A DNA stretch of 64,000 bases from assembly GCF_036662795.1 (NCBI RefSeq), contig NZ_JBAFWZ010000016.1, positions 10,775 through 74,774 of the forward strand, read 5' to 3'. Made by a program: the position numbers and the translations under genes. Under the pieces are notes generated by a model. It searched no databases, was not told the DNA's origin, and saw only the letters and a program-made list of their open reading frames with translations. Source of the DNA: Lysinibacillus_B sp036662795 (lineage in GTDB: Bacteria > Bacillota > Bacilli > Bacillales_A > Planococcaceae). Below are positions 7,091 through 15,499 of this stretch, piece after piece; within the stretch, counting starts at the first letter, position 1, and each line of letters opens with the position of its first letter.

Positions 7091-7867
7091 TTAATCATCG
7101 TCAAACACTGGCATGGCAACACACCGACAACGATAATCTTCTCCTGGTAGTACCTGACGTCCATTCACTATCGGTGGGTCATCATAATAAAATTCTTTCC
7201 CATCAAGCTCCCTATGCTCGTCACGTACACGCTCATCACCAGAAGTATCCCAAGTGAACTTATTAATACCTAATCGTTGATGGCGTTCTGCAGTCATCTG
7301 CCCTAAAATACTGCCAGCTTGGTCAACTGCAAGAAATTGAGCACGACTCTTACTAATGTTTGTTTGCTCTATGATGGCATCACGAATAACTTTCGATGAC
7401 GAACCTTTCTCGATATGTTCACGAACTATGTTTTCAATGCGTTCATACACTTCATCTTCAAGATTTTTAATGTAGCTGACATTATTCGATACATGCCCAT
7501 TTACAAAGCCTTTGAGCCACGGTTCACTAGCTACTAATTCAATACCTTGCACACGTGCTTGTTGCACGAAATTGTGTCTGTTAGTGCGATTAACCGCCTC
7601 TACGAAATCACCTGCAGCTCGCTCTACTCGTTTTTCACTAAAAATACCGGTAACTCGATTTTTTAGATCTTTAAACATTCTCTTTAATTCATCATATAGA
7701 CCGTCGATGCGATAATTCTCGCTGTCAGCATGCAATTCTTTAGCGATATGCTTATCAAATAGCTTTAGTGCCTCTTTGGTCACTTGGTCGATTAACTTCG
7801 TTAGAGCACGCTCGTATGACGTTACAGCAGTATTAGGAAATTTCGTTTTTGGTGTACGTTTCCTCAT
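7091..7867 (-). CDS. Minor head protein, SPP1 gp7 / Mu F type
   Basis: A 258-residue protein. The C-terminal part carries the hallmark of the SPP1-gp7/Mu-F family: FTWDTSGDERVRDEHRELDG, then a PGEDYRCRC cysteine motif. Such proteins bind the portal and enter the capsid interior, aiding DNA ejection. The start at ATG 7867 overlaps the portal stop as ATGA. A TTG codon four codons upstream has no spaced ribosome site. The N-terminal part is basic and helical. Confidence 0.9.
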   Translation of the reverse strand: MRKRTPKTKFPNTAVTSYERALTKLIDQVTKEALKLFDKHIAKELHADSENYRIDGLYDELKRMFKDLKNRVTGIFSEKRVERAAGDFVEAVNRTNRHNFVQQARVQGIELVASEPWLKGFVNGHVSNNVSYIKNLEDEVYERIENIVREHIEKGSSSKVIRDAIIEQTNISKSRAQFLAVDQAGSILGQMTAERHQRLGINKFTWDTSGDERVRDEHRELDGKEFYYDDPPIVNGRQVLPGEDYRCRCVAMPVFDDD

Positions 7868-9192
7868 TTTGAACGCCAACCTTTGTAAACACCATCAGCA
7901 AGCTCTTTTAAATGAGCTTCATCACCACTAAATCTCAATGTTTCTTCTAACCCGAATTGACCAAAACGTTTCTCTCGAATTTCATCCTCAGTCAAGATGT
8001 TATTCACTAGATAAATTTGGTCTGTCTCTGCAACGAGCTTGCGAATTTCAGCATCTGTTTTAGCATCAACGTTCCAAAGAGGGTTGAACTTGATTTCCCA
8101 TTCGAGTGATTCAGGGTCAACACGACCACCTAGTTCTTTATCACACATCAACAATATACGGATAAGTTTTTCAATTAACGGCTTTAGATCATTTTCCTGG
8201 TCAGCAGCTATACGAGCGTAATAGTTCATTACATCGTATTGAGCGCCTGCAATCGTGCCACTTTCTTGCCCTTTAATAACCGTTTTCGGCATACGAGCAG
8301 CACCAGCTAACAAGTCCCAAACGAAATCAAGTAAGTAGTTGATACCACCAACCGACGTGCTTTGCTTTGTTAAATCCTCATCGTGCGCAATCATCGCAAG
8401 AGCTTCAGTACGGAACATAAAGTCCATAATCATAGACAACTCTTTTTTATCCTGTGTCGATAAATTTTCAATGTCCTTCGACTTGTAGACTTTAAATGTG
8501 AAATCATGAAGCATTTGTCCAACTGACCAAACAGACGTGTCAAAAACCGTTAGAATGTCGTACAGTGGCTCTAATAAAGAACGACCTTGCGCCTCTCCTT
8601 CAAACCGTCTTGTCTGATAATGAAGCAAGCGTGACGTGTGTACGTCTGATTCTGAAATGTTTGTTACACCGTGAGCAGATGCACGATTAATTCGAAGTTG
8701 CTCTAGTTGACCATATTGTACGTCGAATACATCCTCGTTAATTAAGAACTCATTAACCTTTTGAGAACTGAATGCATGCAGATAATCTAACGAATACAAC
8801 TTATCTAATTTCAACTCGTCTTTTAAATTGAATTTTGTTGCTTGTGTAACGCCCAACGAAATAAAACCATCGCCACGCAAACGCTCATAAGTAATCATTT
8901 CTTTAAATGCTTTTTTTGCGTTTAGATCAGCAAGTTTACTCATAATGTCGCGCGCTATTTGTTCATCTTCCATGCGCAAAGTAAACCAATTCCGAGTCAT
9001 ATCCTCCGCTGGAATATCGATGATATTTTGAACGATGCGACTATCACCATACAAATTGGTAATCTCATCGTGTGACAATTTACGACCAATGCCAGCAACT
9101 TGTCTTGTGAGCTTGTCCTTTTGATTCGCCTTACCGTTGCCTTGCATAAAGTCCTCGCGCATTTCTTTTGCTTGTTCCAATGATGAGCCCAT
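7864..9192 (-). CDS. Portal protein, DUF1073 type
   Basis: About 442 residues. The sequence matches DUF1073-type (phage_portal_3) portals: SRIVQNIIDIPAEDMTRNW, ITYERLRGDGFI, LHYQTRRFEGEAQGRSLLEP, then MPKTVIKGQESGTIAGAQYD and EIKFNPLWNVDAKTDAEI. It forms the dodecameric ring through which DNA enters. ATG 9192 is preferred because AGGTG lies 6 nt upstream; a GTG at 9201 is possible. Databases sometimes label this family as Acb1-related; the full portal architecture here argues for a structural role. Confidence 0.9.
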   Translation of the reverse strand: MGSSLEQAKEMREDFMQGNGKANQKDKLTRQVAGIGRKLSHDEITNLYGDSRIVQNIIDIPAEDMTRNWFTLRMEDEQIARDIMSKLADLNAKKAFKEMITYERLRGDGFISLGVTQATKFNLKDELKLDKLYSLDYLHAFSSQKVNEFLINEDVFDVQYGQLEQLRINRASAHGVTNISESDVHTSRLLHYQTRRFEGEAQGRSLLEPLYDILTVFDTSVWSVGQMLHDFTFKVYKSKDIENLSTQDKKELSMIMDFMFRTEALAMIAHDEDLTKQSTSVGGINYLLDFVWDLLAGAARMPKTVIKGQESGTIAGAQYDVMNYYARIAADQENDLKPLIEKLIRILLMCDKELGGRVDPESLEWEIKFNPLWNVDAKTDAEIRKLVAETDQIYLVNNILTEDEIREKRFGQFGLEETLRFSGDEAHLKELADGVYKGWRSK

Positions 9193-9201
9193 ACGTTTCA
9201 C

Positions 9202-10662
9202 CTACCTCCCTAATAGATTTTTATAGCGGTCAATCGGATTAGACTTACTTGTATATAGTTGATTCAATGCTTGTGTCGTCATATCCACTAGGTCGTCGTG
9301 TGCAGCGTTCGGGAATGCTACTAGTTCCTCTACAATATCCTCCGACCAACTGCATATATTCGGATGTGGCAAATAGACGTTGCCAGCTTCAAATAATGGC
9401 GAAACAGCATTTGCTCGCGCCTCTTTACCACCATCTGGCTCAACTGGAACGATACCGCTAATTTCATCTTTCAGCATATCTATAACAGCTGATCCATTCG
9501 CTTTATCCTCAATGTACTTACTTCTTGCTTGCGGCCATTTATCTGACATAGATCGTATTGCTTTTACAGTGTCAACAAAGCCCATGCGTTTATGATGCAA
9601 ATCGAGTAAGAAGAAATTTGCACCTTTACGCCCCCAAACACCACCTGCTACAAAGTCGCTTGCTGTGGAATCTTTAAACGTACAATCCCACGATTGAGCA
9701 AGCTTGTCATAATTAGTAGGTAAAACCGCTACATCATCACTTAAACCCCACTCATTCTTTTGCTCGTTTGTACGGACGTAATAACGTATCCATTCACACT
9801 TGAATACGTTACCGCCTGCAGGTGTCGGTCTTTGTTGGTATAAAGAAGCCCATGTACGCGAACCAACCTCTGCTTTTTTTGCCTCTGCCCACGTTGCGTT
9901 GTAGCCTAACTCTGGGCAGAGTGCTTCGCCAATTGCACGGTCTAGTAAATCGTCTTCATCTTCTGCAATAGCTGGTAAACGTAAGCGAATCCATTTACGT
10001 GGGCTACGAGCAAGCAAACGACCAATAAGGTCATCTTCATGCCAACGCGTCATGATAACGATTAATGAAGCACCATCATGTAAACGAGTGGAAAGTGTAG
10101 CCTCCCATTCATCCCAAATGTTATCTCGTATAGTTTGAGAGCTTGCTTCTTTCATGTTTTTGATTGGGTCGTCAATAATCATGAGGTCAGCACCCTGTCC
10201 AGTAATGGAACCACCAATACCAGTAGCGATCATGCCACCTCGTCTATCTTGTACGCCCCAATCCTTCATAGCTGCATTAGATCCGGATAACTCTAGCCCA
10301 AACAGATTAGAGAACTCATTAAATTTGTTACGATTTAAACGCCCGAATTTAGTTGCGAGTCCATCAGAATAAGCAGCTGCTATTACACGTTTATCAGGAT
10401 TTTTAGCCAAATAAAAAGACGGGAACGATTCTGTTACCGTCATTGATTTACCATGTCGTGGTGGCATCTCAATCAGAACGGATAACTGTTCTCCATCTGC
10501 TATACGTTGTAAAACGTTACATATTAATTCTGTATGTCGGTAATGTGTGTAATGGCCGTGATGCGCAAATTCTACGTAGTCACGATAAAATTGACGAGCG
10601 AGTTCTCGTTGCGCTTCATAAGCTAGTGCGTCTAGTTGTTCATCGCTTATTTCTTGCAGCAA
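9202..10662 (-). CDS. terL: Terminase large subunit
   Basis: A 486-residue packaging motor. The ATPase domain has Walker A MPPRHGKS (66-73) and Walker B LMIIDD (160-165), then a coupling motif IVIMTRWHEDDL. The C-terminal nuclease part contains SWDCTFKDS and a distal DDLVDMTTQAL carrying the expected acidic residues. No ATG lies near the front; the start is TTG at 10662, inside the 3' end of terS, with GGAGTTGAGGG upstream. It is followed directly by the portal gene, in the usual order. Confidence 0.95.
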   Translation of the reverse strand: MLQEISDEQLDALAYEAQRELARQFYRDYVEFAHHGHYTHYRHTELICNVLQRIADGEQLSVLIEMPPRHGKSMTVTESFPSFYLAKNPDKRVIAAAYSDGLATKFGRLNRNKFNEFSNLFGLELSGSNAAMKDWGVQDRRGGMIATGIGGSITGQGADLMIIDDPIKNMKEASSQTIRDNIWDEWEATLSTRLHDGASLIVIMTRWHEDDLIGRLLARSPRKWIRLRLPAIAEDEDDLLDRAIGEALCPELGYNATWAEAKKAEVGSRTWASLYQQRPTPAGGNVFKCEWIRYYVRTNEQKNEWGLSDDVAVLPTNYDKLAQSWDCTFKDSTASDFVAGGVWGRKGANFFLLDLHHKRMGFVDTVKAIRSMSDKWPQARSKYIEDKANGSAVIDMLKDEISGIVPVEPDGGKEARANAVSPLFEAGNVYLPHPNICSWSEDIVEELVAFPNAAHDDLVDMTTQALNQLYTSKSNPIDRYKNLLGR

Positions 10663-11548
10663 GTGCCCTCAACTCCTCTGTAGTTAACTTGCTTAAATCA
10701 ACACCGCTAGCTTGCGCAATATTAAGTCCTTTTGTTTCTGACTTAATTTTTGTAATTTCGGCTTTTGTCTTTTCTTCTTGTAACTTTTTACGCGTTTTCT
10801 CATCCAACATATCGAAATGCCTTGTAAGAAATTCAAGAGCTCTCATCTTATCAGCAAACCTAACAGATAACCCATCGCGACCTTGCTTAACCTCTGTAAT
10901 AAGCGTACCGTCAACGTCTATAGATTCATTGAAACGAACGTAATCTTGGTCGACCATTACCGGCTTGTCGTCTTTATCGTAAACTGGTCCGAATGCTCCG
11001 ATTAATTGAACTCGCTCTCGACCAAATGTGAGGTAGTCTGTAATATCTGCAAACGCTATTTGAATGTACTTATCCAGCACATCCATAGCATCAATGAAGA
11101 TGCCTTTTCGTTGCTCGCCTTTAAGTCGGTTTATTTCAGTAGCTACCTTAGCATTTCTTAGCAATCGACTTCCTTCTACATGAGCGCTATCTTTTGCATA
11201 ACCTGCCTTAATAGCTGCCATCGTTTGATTGTAAGTTTTGATGTAATACATACAAAAAAGCCGTTGCCTATCGGTTAATCCATCCTCACCTTCTGCATCA
11301 AAGATGATAACTTCTTCCGATTCAACGACCTCTTTTTTTCTAGTTGCATCTTTTTTTATGGTTGCAACCTTCTCGCTTTTGGTTGCATCCTTTTTAGTTC
11401 CATCACGAACCCAAGGATTGCCGCTTTTTGTATCTCTACTCTTTTGGCTTTTAATAGTACCTAATGGTATCTCATACTTTTCTGCGAGCTTTGCTAAAGT
11501 AATTTTTGTTGTTTCGTATTCCTTTTGAATTTCATCCCAGTTAGCCAT
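10640..11548 (-). CDS. terS: Terminase small subunit
   Basis: 302 residues, longer than usual. N-terminal ~55 residues form a helix-turn-helix (ITLAKLAEKYEIPLGTIKSQ). A charged linker of repeated TKK and TRKK elements follows. The terminase_2 core comes next (LTDRQRLFCMYYIKTYNQTMAAIKAGYA) and then a long coiled-coil C-terminus. It recognises the packaging site and delivers DNA to TerL, with which it overlaps by 23 bp. Start ATG 11548. Confidence 0.9.
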   Translation of the reverse strand: MANWDEIQKEYETTKITLAKLAEKYEIPLGTIKSQKSRDTKSGNPWVRDGTKKDATKSEKVATIKKDATRKKEVVESEEVIIFDAEGEDGLTDRQRLFCMYYIKTYNQTMAAIKAGYAKDSAHVEGSRLLRNAKVATEINRLKGEQRKGIFIDAMDVLDKYIQIAFADITDYLTFGRERVQLIGAFGPVYDKDDKPVMVDQDYVRFNESIDVDGTLITEVKQGRDGLSVRFADKMRALEFLTRHFDMLDEKTRKKLQEEKTKAEITKIKSETKGLNIAQASGVDLSKLTTEELRALAARNKR

Positions 11549-11613
11549 TTCTCATAACACCACCTCCAAGAAACAAAATAAAAAGCCACGCTCGAAAGAA
11601 CGTGACCACAAAA

Positions 11614-11832
11614 TCATTTTTTATAATTGAGCATTTTATCGACAAGGATTTGGATATCAATATCACTCAAACCACTACCACTCAATATTTTTTCGCTATA
11701 CGGCTCTAAAATCCTGCTGATTTGCTCCTCGTTCAACCCAGTTAATTCCATGGTTTTCTTAAGTGTTTTATGCAAAGCTGGACCACCAGGCGATAATTTT
11801 ATGGCATCTAATAACGTTATATCTGTTCTCAT
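11614..11832 (-). CDS. Hypothetical phage protein upstream of terS, 72 residues
   Basis: Starts MRTDITLLDAIKLSPGGP with GGGAGGTGATCATTA upstream. It appears as a short helical protein. A weak hairpin with T-run (around 11583-11612) separates it from terS. It has no recognised domain. Position at the head of the packaging operon suggests an accessory role in late expression or packaging, but that is a guess. Confidence 0.6.
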   Translation of the reverse strand: MRTDITLLDAIKLSPGGPALHKTLKKTMELTGLNEEQISRILEPYSEKILSGSGLSDIDIQILVDKMLNYKK

Positions 11833-11965
11833 TAATGATCACCTCCCAATCCATCATACCTTGAACTGGAAAGTAAGTCCTTAACATCTTTCTGCTCTCA
11901 AAACCACACCAAACTCCGCCCCTAGCCTTATAACTACTCCATGGCTGTTCGATGCAGTTTTCAAA

Positions 11966-11996
11966 ATAGAAAAACCACCTACGTGATATAGGTGGT
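11966..11996 (-). terminator. Terminator of a putative minus-strand small RNA
   Basis: ACCACCTA and TAGGTGGT (11974-11996) form a stem followed on the minus strand by TTTTTCTATTTTG. No protein gene ends here; the transcript it ends would start near 12110. Confidence 0.7.
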
Positions 11997-12112
11997 CTGA
12001 AATGTGTAGGTTTGTAGCAAATTAAGCCTTTCAATATTTTTTAGGACGAAGTCTTAAAGGCACCAGGGATTTAAAGCCGCTCCGTCCTACCTCATATTCT
12101 ATAATTTCAACT
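11970..12112 (-). ncRNA. Candidate structured small RNA beside the ATPase cargo gene
   Basis: Reading the minus strand from ~12110: AGGACG pairs with CGTCCT to close a ~50-nt domain that includes two related segments (GGCTTTAAA and TGCCTTTAAG). An unstructured stretch of about 45 nt follows and then the terminator at 11974-11996. A possible promoter TTGCCA, 17 nt, GATATT lies upstream around 12120-12150. There is no SD-led reading frame in it. It matches no RNA family I can name. Confidence 0.45.
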
Positions 12113-12275
12113 AAATATCACCTAATGTTGAAAGTATGGCAATTTTGGAAAATATGAACTATATCTATATCATTATAATTATTTCTATATGATAAATAAA
12201 AAAATTATATTATAATGGTAATATTGTCGTTAACTGTATAACATTTTATATCTTGTATTAATTGGAGGTATTAAA

Positions 12276-13730
12276 TTGAGATTAGAAGAATATGAGTTCG
12301 GTTTTGCAGACGCAGAAAAGGAATTTAGTAGAGTGCCTGAAATATTTGAGCGAGCGTTTTATGATTTCAGAGGCACAGTTGATAAACTAATGAAATCTTA
12401 TTATTTTTTATTAATAGGCAGAAAAGGAGTAGGTAAATCAGCTGTCAGTGCGAGAATTCAATCCATATCTAATCACGATTCGAATTTTCATGCTTTTCCC
12501 GTACAATTAAATGACTTTGAATTTGCTACTTTTGCAAAAACTAGTATTGATAAAGAACTAGTTGGCACTCAAAAGTATAAAGATTCATGGGATTTAATTT
12601 TACTTTTAACAGCTGTAAAAATTGTCAATAGAGAAATGAATTTGAATGGAAATAAAGAATTAAAAAAATTATTAGCTAGCTTAGATGATTTGGGATTTGC
12701 TAGTCATACAGACTATAAAAACGATGTTACACGGCTTTCTAAATTAAAAGTTGGAGCTAATATGGCTATATTTGACTTAGTATTTGAAAAGGAATTTGGA
12801 AGCAAACCTGATTCTTTTTTAGAACGAGTTTCTACATTAAAAGAAAAGATTATTGACGTACTTAACATATTCGATTACAGAAATAATCAAATCACTTTAT
12901 TAATTGATGGTGTAGATGATATTCTCAGAATTAAGAAAAACCAACTAGAAATATTGATGAGCTTAATTAGAAGTGTCGATTATCTAAACGATAAATTCCA
13001 CTCTAAAAAAATTCCTATTAAAGTTATCTTGTTTATTCGTGAAGATATAGTAAATAAAGTCACCGACCCAGATTTAAATAAAATCAAGAGAGATGGTGCT
13101 ATCTTACTTAATTGGAACTCCAAGATAGATGACTTAAAATCAGTAGTTAATTTACGGTTTGAATATTCTGGGCTTTCAAAAGAAGATGCTATTAATCAGT
13201 GGGATGTTATTTTCCCTAAAAAAATCCGAAATAGAGATTCATGGCAATATATTCTGGATCACACTTTATATAAACCAAGGGATATACTTCAATTACTAAA
13301 ATGTGCTCAAAGTATATATCCAGAAAAGCAAAAACTTAGTTATTCAGAAATCAGGAATGTTTTGAAGGATTACTCTAAAAATTATTTCATTGAGGAAATG
13401 AAAAATGAAATAACCGGCTTCATTGATGATTCTTACATCAATTGCCTACCTCCTATTTTCCAAAAAATAGGCGAAAGGAGTTTTTCTTTACATGAATTCT
13501 CTAGATATGTAGAAGAACAAATATCTAAACCAGAAAATGATAAGGATGCTAGATATTTATTACTTTTATTATTTGAAGCTGGTTATGTAGGTCAGTTAAT
13601 ATCTAACACTAGGAATTCTGGAAAATCGGTAATGTTTAAATACTGGAATGAAAATTCACAAATTGATTATTCAAATCATTTTATTATACATAAAGGTCTG
13701 TATAACGGTTTGGGAATTAGAGGAATTTAA
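12276..13730 (+). CDS. P-loop ATPase cargo gene, Sll1717-like (possible defence gene)
   Basis: A 484-residue protein. It has Walker A GRKGVGKS (48-55), Walker B TLLIDGVDD (207-215) and a downstream IKVILFIREDIVNKV that would carry a sensor arginine. A winged-helix-like C-terminal part follows. It resembles the P-loop ATPases of the Sll1717 type, seen as stand-alone cargo in phages and islands. The start is TTG with TTGGAGG upstream. It lies on the opposite strand to its neighbours, is AT-rich, and sits between the late regulator and terS with hairpins on both sides, so it is probably expressed in the lysogen. A defence role is inferred from this context only. Confidence 0.75.
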   Translation: MRLEEYEFGFADAEKEFSRVPEIFERAFYDFRGTVDKLMKSYYFLLIGRKGVGKSAVSARIQSISNHDSNFHAFPVQLNDFEFATFAKTSIDKELVGTQKYKDSWDLILLLTAVKIVNREMNLNGNKELKKLLASLDDLGFASHTDYKNDVTRLSKLKVGANMAIFDLVFEKEFGSKPDSFLERVSTLKEKIIDVLNIFDYRNNQITLLIDGVDDILRIKKNQLEILMSLIRSVDYLNDKFHSKKIPIKVILFIREDIVNKVTDPDLNKIKRDGAILLNWNSKIDDLKSVVNLRFEYSGLSKEDAINQWDVIFPKKIRNRDSWQYILDHTLYKPRDILQLLKCAQSIYPEKQKLSYSEIRNVLKDYSKNYFIEEMKNEITGFIDDSYINCLPPIFQKIGERSFSLHEFSRYVEEQISKPENDKDARYLLLLLFEAGYVGQLISNTRNSGKSVMFKYWNENSQIDYSNHFIIHKGLYNGLGIRGI

Positions 13731-13763
13731 AAAGGTTCCCTGGCAAGTGCCAATCAGGAACCT
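13731..13763 (-). terminator. Hairpin at the 3' end of the ATPase gene
   Basis: AGGTTCC and GGAACCT with a nested TGGCA/TGCCA stem. The T-run is on the minus strand, so it would stop transcripts entering from the late regulator side; it may also protect the ATPase mRNA end. Confidence 0.65.
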
Positions 13764-13845
13764 CAAAGCTTAGATGCAAAAGCACCTATAAATATGTATA
13801 TCTTTAATTTAACATATTTATTCAATATTTAAAAGTTTTTTATTT

Positions 13846-13874
13846 ATGGAATCCGTTTTTTTAGCGGATTCCAT
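13846..13874. terminator. Second hairpin between late regulator and ATPase gene
   Basis: A perfect 10-bp stem ATGGAATCCG with CGGATTCCAT sits 16 nt after the stop of the late regulator. T-richness is moderate on both sides, so it may act in both directions. Confidence 0.55.
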
Positions 13875-13889
13875 TTATATTTTACTTTA

Positions 13890-14303
13890 TTATTCCATCA
13901 TTTGATTTTTTATGACCTGACAGATATTTTGGATATGTGTATGGCTTAACCCCATTCTTTGAGCTATCCATCGTTTTGATTTACCATCCAACATCCAGTT
14001 AAGCACCTGAATCTCCCTATCCCCAGTGACTTTTTCGATTACTTTTTGAACTTGCAATAACTTTTTCTCATATTCTGCAATACGTTTAATATTCTTTGAT
14101 CGTCTAATGGCTTCTTGCATAATTGGATCACCTACACCACCTGCTGCTTTTGGGAGCGTAGCCTCTATACCATACTGAGCGGTCTTTGCCCCAACCACCA
14201 TCTCTGCTCGCATCTCCTTGATTGCATTGACCATCCAGTGGTAGTCCGTAATTATTCCATCGAGTTTGTCTTGCGTTAATAATGTTGTTTGCCCTTTGCC
14301 CAT
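13890..14303 (-). CDS. Late transcriptional regulator, RinA/ArpU-like
   Basis: 137 residues starting MGKGQTTLLTQDKLDG at ATG 14303 with AGGAGGGCG upstream. The C-terminal ~50 residues form a sigma-region-4-like HTH: GDREIQVLNWMLDGKSKRWIA, then RMGLSHTHIQNICQVI. Small regulators with this C-terminal fold, placed just before terminase genes, activate late transcription in Firmicute siphophages. Here the ATPase cargo separates it from terS. The N-terminal half looks helical and may dimerise. Confidence 0.8.
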   Translation of the reverse strand: MGKGQTTLLTQDKLDGIITDYHWMVNAIKEMRAEMVVGAKTAQYGIEATLPKAAGGVGDPIMQEAIRRSKNIKRIAEYEKKLLQVQKVIEKVTGDREIQVLNWMLDGKSKRWIAQRMGLSHTHIQNICQVIKNQMME

Positions 14304-14385
14304 TGTACGCCCTCCTGCTATAATCATAGTGTCACCTAAATTAAAGCAAGAGCATCGTCGTAGCAATTAGCTACGGCATTTTTAT

Positions 14386-14464
14386 TTACCATTCACAGAA
14401 CATACGTGCTATAATAAACACGTATAATTTTGCTGACCTGAGCGTGGATGCCAGGTCTTTTTTT
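14386..14464 (+). ncRNA. Short plus-strand promoter-terminator unit upstream of the late regulator
   Basis: A promoter-like TTACCA (14386), 18 nt, extended -10 TGCTATAAT (ending 14415), with a second TATAAT at 14423. About 20 nt later comes a terminator with GACCTG (14435-14440), CAGGTC (14452-14457) and eight T residues. The expected RNA is about 40 nt and antisense to the regulator leader. There is no reading frame. Confidence 0.5.
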
Positions 14465-14468
14465 ATGC

Positions 14469-14552
14469 CTAAGTAAATATGTCACCGATGGACAAAATGA
14501 AATCCACGAAATCTCGAAATCTACTTTTCTTTTTCCTGCGTTTCATTCGCAT
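14469..14552 (-). CDS. Tiny basic phage peptide, 27 residues
   Basis: MRMKRRKKKSRFRDFVDFI with a hydrophobic-acidic end. AAAGGAGCAACC gives a well-spaced ribosome site for ATG 14552. The N-terminal two fifths is almost all Arg and Lys, which suggests nucleic acid binding. It lies between the late regulator and another small SD-led gene. Whether it is translated cannot be shown from the sequence alone. Confidence 0.5.
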   Translation of the reverse strand: MRMKRRKKKSRFRDFVDFILSIGDIFT

Positions 14553-14577
14553 GGTTGCTCCTTTGACGGAATACTTA

Positions 14578-14721
14578 TTAAGCTTTTGCTTTAATAATCA
14601 CCGTAACTTCTGAATCCGGATATACATTTTTAACTCGATCAACAAAACCTTGAAAATTGATTGTTGCTTGAGTCATATTTTTTGTATCAATAACTTTTTC
14701 AGCTACTTTTCTTTTTGCCAT
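14578..14721 (-). CDS. Small phage protein, 47 residues
   Basis: Starts MAKRKVAEKVIDTKNMTQ and ends VTVIIKAKA, with AAGGAG well spaced before ATG 14721. The segment NFQGFVDRVKNVYPDSEV looks like a helix plus strand of a small fold. It is the gene before the 27-residue peptide and after the PP-loop enzyme. No known family is recognised. Confidence 0.6.
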   Translation of the reverse strand: MAKRKVAEKVIDTKNMTQATINFQGFVDRVKNVYPDSEVTVIIKAKA

Positions 14722-14758
14722 TTCACTTACTCCTTTCTTTTGACGTTATGCTGAGTAA

Positions 14759-15481
14759 TTAATTACAAACAGTCGTATATGCTAATTCATATAAAATCCC
14801 ACATTCACCCATTACTTCATCTTCTAAGCGACCACGTTCTGGGTCTAGTTCATCTAAAAAGATACCTTTTATACAACTAGCACCAATATCACGCTCTAGT
14901 GCTGCCATTTCTTTAAAACGCTCCGGGAAATGCTTTCGAATCATATTCCAGTATCCCATGCCACCTTTAACGCAACCAACGCAATTATTATTACGAAAAC
15001 CTAGCTCATACATTAAAGGTCTTTTGATTCCTAGTTTCTCTAACAATCCATGAACTTCATCTTTTGTTAACATCGCATCAATTAGAGGGAATACATGATC
15101 GTGCTCTGGATAAGTGTTTACCAAACGTTCCGCTCGATTACGCTCTTCACTGTCATAACCCCAAACGTAACGTAGTAAATCATCTTGCGTTTGTTCCCAG
15201 CGCTGGCGTACTTTTCGTTTTAACTCGCTGGTACATGGCGCACCAGATGGACCATTGATATAGCGTCGTTGTTTCATAATATCAATAGCGCTATGCATTT
15301 TTTCATTTCTTAACAATGTGAATTTACGTCCAATTACTTTCTCACAATCTTTCATAAATCTATAAGTATCTTCATGCTGCTCTTTCACGTCCAAGTAATA
15401 AATTTCGTCAATTTCATCCTTCATCAGATAAATCGATATGAAACTACTTACTCCACCGCTAAACCATGCAACTGTTTTCAT
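14759..15481 (-). CDS. PP-loop phage enzyme, PAPS reductase-like
   Basis: 240 residues. The N-terminal PP-loop FSGGVSS (residues 7-13) places it in the adenine nucleotide alpha-hydrolase superfamily near PAPS reductases and DndC-type proteins; the usual Asp of SGGxDS is Ser. A conserved APCTSELKRKVRQRW motif follows and then a NNNCVGCVKGGMGYW motif that could hold a metal or Fe-S centre. Phage members may modify nucleic acid or help metabolise sulfur; the substrate is unknown. It lies alone between small early genes and the late regulator. Confidence 0.75.
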   Translation of the reverse strand: MKTVAWFSGGVSSFISIYLMKDEIDEIYYLDVKEQHEDTYRFMKDCEKVIGRKFTLLRNEKMHSAIDIMKQRRYINGPSGAPCTSELKRKVRQRWEQTQDDLLRYVWGYDSEERNRAERLVNTYPEHDHVFPLIDAMLTKDEVHGLLEKLGIKRPLMYELGFRNNNCVGCVKGGMGYWNMIRKHFPERFKEMAALERDIGASCIKGIFLDELDPERGRLEDEVMGECGILYELAYTTVCN

Positions 15482-15499
15482 TTACTCACCTTCCTTTAC

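Noticed and set aside
7864..9192. Anti-CBASS (Acb1) nuclease
   Set aside because: The database name linked to DUF1073 could mislead; length, synteny and motifs show a portal protein and I see no separate Acb1 catalytic domain.
11768..12034. Minus-strand open frame of 88 codons upstream of the terS operon
   Set aside because: It runs across a terminator hairpin and overlaps a better small gene; no ribosome site.
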